Positions 53,801 through 62,741 of a DNA stretch of 64,000 bases are shown here, one piece after another (the stretch's first letter is position 1; every line of letters starts with the position of its first letter). The stretch is from Linnemannia hyalina. Its lineage: Eukaryota > Mortierellomycota > Mortierellomycetes > Mortierellales > Mortierellaceae. The position numbers and the translations under genes were made by a program. The stretch spans positions 3,410,001 through 3,474,000 of the forward strand of contig JAHRHY010000001.1 of assembly GCA_019671135.1 (NCBI GenBank), read 5' to 3'. The notes under the pieces were generated by a model. That model was not told where the DNA came from. It saw only the letters and a program-made list of their open reading frames with translations, and made no database searches.

Positions 53801-55121
53801 TCGCTCAGGAGTCTTTGATAGCCCCCTCGGTTCCCTTGCTGATGGAACCCCCGTGCAGCTTGATTTACACCCACCCAGGACAGTCCTCCCATTGCCGCAT
53901 GGATTCTTTGCCAACTTGCGGCAGCTGGACTTCAAGAGCACACAGATTGGAGACAGTACGGCGTGGCTGTTGGCGCAGGCTCTGATTCAACCATGGGTCA
54001 TGATCTCGTCTCTGACACTTCTGGAGCCCACATCAATGACGTCCCAGGGTATGTGCTGGATTGTGGAGGCAATGTGCGACAACTCCAGTGTTCAGGACTT
54101 TGCCATTGGCAAGAGCAATCTCGCTCTCCCGTTAGATGTCGATCTCTTTGGGTCTTCCTTGGTCAACCTGATGGAGATGAACAAGCGGATGCGGTCCCTG
54201 ACGGTCCTGGGTGCGCCTTTTGGATCTGTGGCAAAGGGGCTACTTCTGAACCAGTCGCTTCACTCGATCTACATTATACGGTCTCGTGGTCAGCCCGAGG
54301 ATGTCCAGTTGATGGGCCAGGCCTTGTCGTTCAATCGATCGCTGCTCATTTTCTGGATGGGAGGAACGGATGAGTCCCTTCTGGGCGGCGGTGGTGGTGT
54401 TGGTGGCAGCGCGACGGAGCAGAGCAATCAGGAACGCCAGGAACAACAACAACAACAACAACAACAGCATCAGCAGAACGAAAACATGTACAGGAACTTT
54501 CATTTATTACACCAGCAGGAGGAGCAGCAACATCGCCAACGATTGGGACGATTCGCGTCAGCAGGCCATGGCCAGTCGATGTCTCAAAAAATTGGCGACG
54601 CCCTAAAGTCCAAGTTCAGCGTTCCATCCAGCCCTCATTACAGTCCAAACGACACCACGAGCCCTGGACAGCCACAACAATCACAGCACCCCAGCATGAG
54701 CCCTCGAACGAGGACGCGAGTCGTTACCGGTGCTAATGATGATACAGGATTGCCCACCTCTTCTGCGGCTCCTTGGACGCGCAACCCTATTATGGAAGGG
54801 ATCCGACGGAACCACAGCCTGATCAAGGTCACCGTTGACATTTTCTCACCGCCGGCCTCTCGGACAGGTCGTTCTCGTGGAGGGGGTGTAGGGGGACCCC
54901 CCCGAAGCGTTGCTATGCAAGGAACGTCTGGACGCGCCTCGATGGCGATGGAGCTTACGCCGCAAGAACAGGTACATTGGGCGCAGCAGCAGCAGGTGGA
55001 CAAGATTATTTATGCTAACCGCAAGAACCTGCGGGAGCGAGCTCGGATAGGATGGGAGGAGCTGAGGCTTCTCGGTGTCGATGAGGATGTGATACGAGAG
55101 GTCTTTGCCGACTTGTTCTAG
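50847..55121 (+). CDS. Large LRR (RNI/NLR-type repeats) protein sharing the unnamed module, gene 2
   Basis: A 1424-residue intronless protein; the first ATG is 50847 (MTLSSSTRTTLGVIADP). A His/Pro-rich disordered N-terminus is followed by the module seen in gene 1: HEYTTPRFFVVLPDE (about 125), RLYFLCEC (about 181), HPGYEIEPGREVEFFRRYG, and GNLYRISNVRGQVSWVCVYH (about 386-405). From about 430 a ribonuclease-inhibitor-type LRR solenoid runs to about 1180, with units such as LVTLDLSNSEMNEGAAIILA, HICHLDLSKNEQLSDIGAAR and RLKSLDLGHCGGLEDEAAHD. A polyQ tract (about 1196-1208) and a Ser/Pro-rich linker precede a helical C-terminus (LRERARIGWEELRLLGVDED). The repeats resemble NLRC-type LRRs, but there is no NACHT or other nucleotide-binding domain. 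It lacks the ubiquitin-like header of gene 1. The function is unknown; a ligand-sensing or scaffold role is inference. Confidence 0.82.
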   Translation: MTLSSSTRTTLGVIADPKQDQFELRQLGGHLHKPSTAQRSVHHHQPRHHPHHGHQHIQPIDSSPLDRMQNTVDDLVISSPPISQKATASQGSWKPVTTTIHHDAARVDVVRAKVLSLLRQRFLIHEYTTPRFFVVLPDEATDPLVNSNTNTSEAPATGAGTGAGTGTGTAIDQEPPRRRYRLYFLCECSASFTLPLGSGLNHLHIAKHPGYEIEPGREVEFFRRYGTLVMMLLIFLRHGYDPSDESPPSSSKSAPPKHSKDDPQFTDAKEALLKRVNRISALKAADLPDAIAHQVEQKVDGMIAYLEQLRMADHQESSNFTNNTSNGDTPSGVEMDTKADDNKSSPASSLEDQHIQGITSLSDLHQLYSFLGLSTVTKRVQSGQLGNLYRISNVRGQVSWVCVYHYRWTFLEKNIDDFEHWIVTRRGHFDKQTGSVSMTLVSRANTRTFCSWITNKVAPSLVEVHLKLGWKFGKKDLWRLAKAFASSTVTVLSLDGCSFAGHSNYMNVHKKYDPILHLLSHGQLRSLELQRFPSMFSRLSSKAVKATSLRRLELGPGMTIDARDRESFSQLIKSCSTLEELILPAFPATGLHMQAIMTGARATTSLVTLDLSNSEMNEGAAIILAQGLFNSHICHLDLSKNEQLSDIGAARVIRAIGPRLASLKMARTGFGDMAAAALSKSMDGISITSTLQDQLMMQHRLDIAALTAGHRPIRIRAQDPMLMTTGLKAKVIKEKIQSAGCLVYLDIEDNECSAKGFRALAHVKSRLYFVYLNLSGSKGLEDEECAAILDRVASAEMRTLRLSCTGFGDLSAQALTRSFSRFQEFTSDSGPLGRESGLCQLEELDLHGCPISIDGFTVLSDGLCRAGVSSRLKSLDLGHCGGLEDEAAHDLLKEILLPNGSERMSILSELSWHRHVNSGSQSLMDVANLLKRGTTFGGRDTLYENRGGGPLGTENRNRKRVEEPGPDRPLALLVRSDSTPVMPSSRSGVFDSPLGSLADGTPVQLDLHPPRTVLPLPHGFFANLRQLDFKSTQIGDSTAWLLAQALIQPWVMISSLTLLEPTSMTSQGMCWIVEAMCDNSSVQDFAIGKSNLALPLDVDLFGSSLVNLMEMNKRMRSLTVLGAPFGSVAKGLLLNQSLHSIYIIRSRGQPEDVQLMGQALSFNRSLLIFWMGGTDESLLGGGGGVGGSATEQSNQERQEQQQQQQQQHQQNENMYRNFHLLHQQEEQQHRQRLGRFASAGHGQSMSQKIGDALKSKFSVPSSPHYSPNDTTSPGQPQQSQHPSMSPRTRTRVVTGANDDTGLPTSSAAPWTRNPIMEGIRRNHSLIKVTVDIFSPPASRTGRSRGGGVGGPPRSVAMQGTSGRASMAMELTPQEQVHWAQQQQVDKIIYANRKNLRERARIGWEELRLLGVDEDVIREVFADLF

Positions 55122-55280
55122 TGGTCCAGATACCCTAATACATTAACATTAAAGTGACTGCGACGAGTGATGGGACTGCCTTTGTTGAATAAACAAATTA
55201 TTTTTTTTCTTTTTTCTTCATGAGTTGTTGCTTTTGTCCATCACACTCCTTTGTCCTCACCTCTCACACACAACGGCACG

Positions 55281-58200
55281 ATGGATGAGCATTTTGCCAA
55301 GATTAGGCAAGTCGACACTCTTATTCTTCCTGCAGAAATCCCCATTCATACACTCGTACTTCACCCCACCGCCTCTTTCTCCCATGCAGCACCAACTTAC
55401 TCTTAACAAACGGAGCAAAAAACTATGCAGACTAGAGTCAGCACTTTTGACTGACTTTCTATGCGATACCCTTCCTTCTCTACTACGTTCATGTCTGTGC
55501 TGATTTGAACATTACATAGGACGCAGCTGTCGTCCAAGCTCGCCAACCAGCAAATGCATGCTACTACGCTGCTCGCTGTTGAAGAGGTAATAGTTTGCAC
55601 TTTCGCATCGAGCGGTTTGCTCAACGTTGACTCCAGGAGACAACGGCGATTGTCAGTCCTCCGCAATGTGCAACAGAAAGCAAGGAGTTAACCTGATGTC
55701 CGTCTACTTGTTATTACTTCTTCTGAATAGACCTTGAAAGAGCAAGGAGCCGAGATCACACCAACCGCCTACTTCGCTACGCTGGTAATGATAAAACTGC
55801 AACTTGTCGTCACAGCCAGCATTCCAGCAAAGGAACCAGCCAGAACAGTGTGCACATGTATATCAGTCAGGCCCAGGACATTGTCATTGACGCACCCACC
55901 GCTTCTTTTGTAAACTTGTAGATGTCGCTTTTGGATCAGCAGAAGGACGAGCCTGAAGTCGAGGAGATGCGCGCCGCCATTCTCAACCTTCTCGCCATTG
56001 TCTTCCCTAGGTAAGACCTGCTTGTCAGGACAACTTTTCAGCTCTAACAGTATTGACTACACACCCACACGAATGTAATACTAATAGTCTTGCTATTCCC
56101 TGATCAATAGTGTCCCCGTCAGCGTTCTTCGTTCTCAATACACCCCCACTTTGAGCGTCTTCACAACTATTCTCGCTCTCCAGCCAGCACCCTCAGCACC
56201 CTCGATGCGCTCCCTGGTTACCTGCTTGGAGCACCTTTTGATCGCACAGGACTCTGCCACATGGAACCAGACCACAACCTTGAAGGCACTCCAGACTCTT
56301 CTTATTCTTTCACTCGACTCTCGCCCCAAGCCCAGGAAGCGTGCTCAGGAGGCCGTCAGGAACATTGTCACTCACCCACCTCTGATGATGATTGTCCACC
56401 CAGGAATGAAGGTTGTTGTCCAGACCACATTGCAGATCCTCAAAGAGTCTGGTAACGGAGTAGTCGGTGCTGCCGGAGCCAAGGATAAGGAAAACGCCAC
56501 CCAGATGATCTTGCATACCCTTCAACTCGTCAAGATGGTCGGAAAGGCCTGGCCCGTCGAGGTATATAATCCGGGTTTCTATACTCCCTGGAGAGCGAGA
56601 AAAAAGTATGCTGAATAAGACCCACAAGATGCTAACCCTGGACTATCGATCGTATTTTCTATTTGAAATTAGCAATTCCTCCCTCTCTGCGACATTCTCC
56701 TTCACCTTCCCAAACTCAACAACCCATATCTCACATCTTCGGCTTTCCAAGTCTTTGAGTCGTTGCTTTCACCAAAGGAGTCGGCAGATGCCCCCAAGGT
56801 TGTCCTTCAGGAGGAGGCAGCAGAGAACATGGACCAGATTGTTTCCAGACTCGCCAAGGTCACCCAGGTTATGAGTGCAGTCTTGGAACTCAAGCCCAAC
56901 GCCAACGACGCCACATTGATGCCCCTCTGGTTGGATGTTGTTCGTGCCGGTTTCGTCGAGTCTGCTAGACTTCAGGATATTTTGAAGGCTGCTGGCCAGG
57001 GTGCTCAGATCCCCCAGGAGGCTATCGTCCCTCTCGTTCAGCTCTTCAAGGTCATCTTTCCCAACTTGGACTCGTCCAACCCTGTTTCTGTTCACAACTC
57101 GACCGTCGACTGCCTCAAGCAGTTGATCACCCACTGCATCACCGACGAGATGATCGACCTTGCCGTTCAGGAGTTGAAGCGCAACCGTGGACAGCAGCCC
57201 GACAGCAAGAAGAAGCGAAACGTAATTGAAACCATCTCGGCCACCATCAAGGGAGGATTCGACATTCGTTACCAGAGCTCTTGGTTGGGCGTTTTGGAAA
57301 TTCTGAAGACTCTTTTCGAGCGCCTCAACCACGCCGCCAACCCCTTGTTGGTCTCATTCCTCCCCATCATCGATGAGCTCCGTTTCACTCCCGCCTTCAC
57401 CCAGAAGGCCCATTTGGACGTCGTTCTGTCCACCGCCATCAGCACTGTTGGACCTCGCATCTTCTTGGACACTCTTCCCCTAAACATCGACAACCCCGAG
57501 GAGCGCAAGCGTGGTCGTGCCTGGCTCTTGCCCTTGCTCAAGAGCTCTATCACCAACACCGAGTTCGAGTACTTTGCCACTACTTTGATCCCCTTGGCCG
57601 ACCGTCTCAACCAAAAGGCTCAGGAGTGCCGCGAGAATGGAATGATGAAGAAGGTCTACGAGACTTTGATCGGTCAGGTCTGGAGCCTTGTTAGCGGTTT
57701 CTGCGATTTGCCCGTCGATATGGAGTTGGCATTCACCAAGGAGGTCGCTGAGCGCGTCAGTAACGTCCTCTACTCCGTTCCTGATCTCCGCCCTGTCCTC
57801 TGTCAGGCCTTGACCAGCTTGGTCACTCGCAACCAGGCCATCGTTGCCAGCACAGAGAGCGACGAGGTTTTGGAGCGCAAGTTCTTGGTCACCAAGGAGG
57901 AGGCTGCCCGTAACATTGAGATCCTTCAGCAATACTCCCGCCCTTACCTCATGGTGTTCTTTAACATCTTCCAGGCCACTTTGCCTCAGTTCCGCGGATA
58001 CCTTCTGGAGGTCATGCGTATGTACCTCAGCATTTCGACCCCCAAGGACTTGCAGGAGACCTTCTCGGCTGTTTTGGTCCAGCTCAACACTGCCTTGACC
58101 ACCGTCCAGCCCCCCGTCCAGCAGGGCGATGCTCCCCCCGCCTCGCACAACTTGATGGATCTTGCCGATATCATGGTCCCCTACGTTGATGGACAGAGCA

Positions 58201-59909
58201 TGGCCAACTTGTACTCGATCGTCGTCTCCCTTTTCGCCAACGATGCCGATGCCGCTCTCCAGAAGAAGGCCTACAAGATTGTCAACTCGATGGCCGAGAC
58301 TGAGACTGGTCGTATTGTGTTGAAGGCCAACTTGGAGGAGCTCATGCGCAACATCTTGGATACCACCGCTGCTGCCACCGCCACGGCCAAGCGTGCTCGT
58401 CTGTCGTTGATCGGTCAGGTGATCACGCTCTTGGAGCCCACCGACTTGTACTTTGTCCCCTCGATTTTGTCCGAGGTTGTTGTCGCCACCAAGGAGGTCA
58501 ACGAGAAGACCCGTGATGTCGCCTATGCCCTTTTGGTCGCCATGGGTCACAAGATGAAGGCCGGCGGTGTAATTTCGACCGAGCGCGTTGGTGATATGGA
58601 GGGCGAGGCTGTCGAGACCCCTGCCACGATCAGCGAGTACTTCACCATGGTGACGGCCGGTTTGGCTGGTACTACCCCTCACATGGTCTCTGCCGCCATC
58701 ACATCGTTGTCGAGACTCTTGTTTGAGTTCCACAAGGATTTGGAGCCCTCAATGGTCTCGGAGATGATTGGCACCATGCACTTGTTCGTCAACTCTTCGA
58801 ACCGCGAGATTGTCAAGTCTGCTCTTGGTTTCATCAAGGTCACTACCGTCAGTCTGGATGTCGATGTTGTCCGCGGCCACTTGAAGGATATTGTCAGCGG
58901 TATGATTCGCTGGTCGCACGAGCACAAGGGTCACTTCAAGGTCAAGGTCCGTCACATTCTCGAGCGTCTTGTTCGTCGGTTTGGATACGATGATGTCGTT
59001 GTCTTTGTTCCCGAGGCCGACAAGAAGCTGTTGATCAACATCAAGAAACGCCGTGAGCGTGCCAAGCGTAACAAGAAGAACGGCTCTTCTGGCATGGATA
59101 TGGATGGTGAAGATGACGAAGAGGGTGAGGAGGATACCTCCAAGAAGTCGAACAAGCCCCTCTACATGCAGACCAACTTTGGAAGCGCATACGAGGATGC
59201 TCTTTACGGCAGTGAGAGTGATCTCAGTGACGATGACGAGGATGATGAGGGAGCCAACGAGGGCAAGGGCACTCAGAAGAAGTCCAACAAGAAGAAGCAG
59301 GGTGCTGATGCCTGGATCAAGGAGGATGGCGATACCCCATTGGATTTCCTCGACCGGACCGTTGTCTCGCGTGTCACAGCCTCGCACCCCAGCACACAGA
59401 CGCCTCGCAAGCTCAAGGACTTGTCGTCGGGCTTCAAGACCTCGTCCGATGGCAAGCTTGTCATTAACGATAGCGACGACGAGAACGAGGGCGGCGATGA
59501 TGATGAGGAGGTGGATGAGGAGACTATGGAGCTGGATCAAGCCGAGAACAACTACCTCGAGTCATTGAAGTCTGTAGACGGATTCACACGTGGCCAGGGC
59601 GGCAGGATCAAGTTCAACAAGACCAACAAGCGCGGTGTTGGCAAGGACGACGATACCGAGATGGAGCAGGCCGGTGGTCCAGGACCTATCCGGTCAAAGG
59701 GACTCAAGGACCAGCGCCCTGTCAAGTTGATGGGTCAGGACTTCAAGGCCAAGAAGGCAGGAGGAGATGTTAAGAAGAAGGGCCGTGTCGACCCCTATGC
59801 ATATGTCCCATTGACGTCGCTGCGCAAGGGAGGCAAGGAGGGTCTTTCCTTGACCAACAAGAGCAAGGCCGAGAAGCGCAAGTCTGGCAAGCCCGGCCGT
59901 CGTTCTTAG
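55281..59909 (+). CDS. RRP12: RRP12, HEAT-repeat ribosome biogenesis and export factor
   Basis: There are six exons: 55281-55306, 55520-55586, 55731-55784, 55922-56010, 56111-56561 and 56673-59909 (1307 aa). The first intron uses a GC donor (GCAAGT), giving MDEHFAKIRTQLSSKLANQQ. The joined N-terminus (TPTAYFATL, LLAIVFP) and the exon 5/6 junction (NNPYLTSSAFQVFESLLSP) follow Rrp12 closely. The body is a long HEAT-type helical solenoid. The last 300 residues alternate acidic blocks with basic ones and finish YAYVPLTSLRKGGKEG...KRKSGKPGRRS. Rrp12 acts in the nucleus with pre-90S, pre-40S and pre-60S particles and helps their export. Strong preference for TTG and C-ending codons suggests high expression. 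The protein is slightly longer than the yeast one (1228 aa). Confidence 0.93.
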
Positions 59910-60455
59910 GTTTTTGTTTTTCATTCTCTTTCTTTTCTCGTTTTTCTTCACCTTCCTTAACCCACTACCATCCCCACCATTGATATCATTTCCTTTTTTC
60001 GTTCACAAAAGTAATACATACATTTTTTTTGCATTTTCATAACAAACAAGTCGTCATTAATGCGTCAAAGTGATGATGGTTCCTGAATATGAATGATATG
60101 TGTGATTGATTTTTTTTTTTTATCTTTTTCGTGGCAAAGAATAATGAACGCGTCGCAAAGCCACACAGACACCAGACACCCTTTCGCTATTTTGCCCATC
60201 ACCACCTACTCGATCTTTTTTTTTTACTTCTTTTTCAATCGCCAAACACACAAGGACGCCTCAAGGACAGCAGGAAGGACCAGACGCACACAGGACCAAA
60301 CATCATCTTCCCAAGGCCCCACAACCAACATCGTTTACTTTACAACAACAACCCCACCCCCTCTCTTCCGAGAGTCATCCCCACCACACTCGTCATCCAC
60401 GCCAACAAATCAAAAACAAACATCAAAAGGAGGAGAGAGAAAAAAAAAAAAAACG
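59910..60455. other. Intergenic between RRP12 and DUO1
   Basis: T-rich 3' flank of RRP12, then an A/C-rich leader of DUO1 with many ACA/CCA triplets and an A13 run just before its ATG. A frame from 60093 runs through into DUO1 but has leader composition. Confidence 0.5.
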
Positions 60456-60666
60456 ATGAGCTACCTGAAATACCAGACCTCCAGCAATGGAGCCTCTGCA
60501 CCCACTACTACAAGCAACAATAACTTCTCCCTATCTTCCTCAGAACACGCCAACGCCCCTTCTTCTACTGCTGCAGGACTTCCTTTGGGGATGCGCACAC
60601 CAAGTCGTGTCAAGCGGGCGCGGTATAACGTTGATCCTCCAGAGGTCTATGCCTCCGAGCAGCAGG

Positions 60667-60706
<40 letters not shown>

Positions 60707-61761
60707 GCAACAACAACAGAAACAACAGCAGCAGCAGCAACAGCAGAGGGCAGCTATGTCGACATCAGTAGGCGCGGGGGGTGCAGGAACGGGAACGGGA
60801 GCAGGAGCAGGAGGTGGAGGAGTGGTACCATCATCGTCATCGTATTCACAGGGGTCGATCCTGACAGAGCTGGAAGAGACTCGGCGGTTGGTCCGGGCGT
60901 TTGATGCGATTGATACCAGTATGACCGAAGCTAGGGACAAACTCAAGGTGCGCCCCGCCAAATGAAGAAAAAAACAAAACAAGAAGGAATTGTCCTTATC
61001 GATATCCCATCATCATTACTGCGACAGGAATGATTTCAAGTTGCGGATCTTCTAACATTCTCCTAAACCCTACATTCACAACACAACAACACAGACATTT
61101 TACAAGACGGCGGATGAGACGAATACATTACTGGATATGTGGATCCGTGTCCTGTCCCAGACAGAGCATACCCAGAAGCTGCTGCAGGATCCTGCATGGG
61201 AGGGTCAGACCATGGTACGGATATCCTTCCTCCTTTTCTCTTTTGTTTGCTTATTTCTTGTCTATCACATTCTCCTGTATACTTTCTCTAACAAGATAAC
61301 GCATAACTTGATATCGAACTATTTAGGAAGAGGCACGTGACAGGGAACATCAGGAACGAAGAGCGGCCTACCACTTGGCCATGGAAGAAGCAACACGTCC
61401 CCAGAACACTTTTACCAACAACACCAACATCAACACCACTCATCAAGGCAACCCAAAATCCTTATCCTCTTCTACCTCCAACGCCAACAACAACAGCAGC
61501 AGCAGCAGCAGACACTTCTCCTCAAGTATCAACAACCCCACCTCGATTCTGAACCGCTCACAAACACAAATGATGTCCTCCTCCTCCACTACTACCAACA
61601 ACAACAACAACAACAGCGGCTACAGCAACCCTCTCAAAAAATCGTCGTCGGCACTTGCGGCGGCCGCACACGCTCACGCGTCAGCAATTGCGGCTAACAG
61701 GAAGCGGAACCTCGCCGCTGCTGCTGCTGGCGGCGGTAGTGGCGTTGGTAAGCGTTCTTAG
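60456..61761 (+). CDS. DUO1: DASH (Dam1) complex subunit Duo1
   Basis: There are three exons: 60456-60947, 61095-61214 and 61327-61761 (348 aa). The start is the ATG at 60456 (MSYLKYQTSSNGASAP), after an A13 run. The conserved Duo1 core spans about 137-203 and is split by the first intron: LEETRRLVRAFDAIDTSMTE and ARDKLK, then NTLLDMWIRVLSQTEHTQKL and DPAWEG, continuing as a charged helix (EEARDREHQERRAAYHLAME). Duo1 is part of the ten-subunit ring that couples kinetochores to microtubules in fungi. The flanks are unusual: a polyQ tract of about 28 residues plus Gly-rich sequence before the core, and a Ser/Asn-rich then Ala-rich, basic tail after it. These make the protein about 100 residues longer than yeast Duo1. 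Confidence 0.9.
60660..60747 (+). repeat. Coding CAA/CAG tract (polyQ of DUO1)
   Basis: Near-continuous CAA and CAG codons, interrupted once by AAA (Lys) and by one GAA near its start. The CAA-rich part is perfect enough to be length-variable. Confidence 0.9.
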
Positions 61762-62741
61762 CAAAACAAAAAAAAACAACAATAAAAGTAAGAAACCCGA
61801 AAGATCACCCCTGTGAATTGAGCACAATATGTGTTTTCTTGAGTATATTTGTTTATGAAGAACCCAGCCGCCTCGCAGGGAAGGGGGGAAGCGCCGAGGT
61901 GGGGATGGGTTGATGCATATGGTATATAGAGTGCTGTGGACGGAAGCGGAGGGTGATCCATTTTCCAAGGTACAGATAGACATGCTTGACATTGAAGGTA
62001 AGAGAAACATCTCCGGGTGTGTACGTATGTGTGTCCTTGGATTGTTCTGTTTTTTCCTTGAGCTCCTCCTTGAATCCAGTGAAATGCCACAGGAAAGTAG
62101 AAAACTACGTACTTGAAAGGCAAAGTGATACGCAAAAAGAAATGGTGTTCTGACACGCGAAAGACAGATATCTGACATGTTGCACAGGAGTGTTCCACTG
62201 GAAGTTTGACCCTTTCCAGGCACCATACCCCCTCTGTCTTGACCTTGAATTGAATAAAAACTAGAACAAAGATCATCCTGCGAACAAAAGATAAAAAAAT
62301 GGCCGCCTTTGGACTAACAAAATAGAAAAGTAACTTCTTTCACTCATAGACGCCCTTCCAGAAACCATTCTTTCTCCCCCGATCTTGCTTTGATCTCTGT
62401 GCTTATGCAGTACCTCCACCCCTCCTTCCACACACTCACTCAATCACTCCCTTCACAGTTCGAATACACACGTCTGGTAAAGGCAACTACGTTCCTCATG
62501 TTTTTGAAGAAGTAGTGCCGCACAATATTGGTCTGCATGTTCATGTGAGATGAAGAAAAATGAAAGCAATTTACGAGGTACAAATAAGATTAGAGAGGAA
62601 TGAAGAGGTAAGAGAAAAATTGGCAGGGGAAGGAGGATATGATGATGGATTGGAACGTGCATAGGGTTTTTAATATAAGATGCGGATGAATGAAAGGAGA
62701 GGTATGAACGGAAATGCAGAAAAAAAGGTGTAGTTGATACT
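61762..62741. other. Intergenic between convergent DUO1 and the Rix1-like gene
   Basis: This 980-base convergent region holds both 3' flanks (AATAAA near 61781 for DUO1). Short minus-strand frames at 61681-62276 do not read like protein. There is no supported gene. Confidence 0.5.

Noticed and set aside
57480..58733. 417-codon antisense frame in RRP12
   Set aside because: It is a shadow caused by strongly biased codon use in RRP12; no start context or family match.
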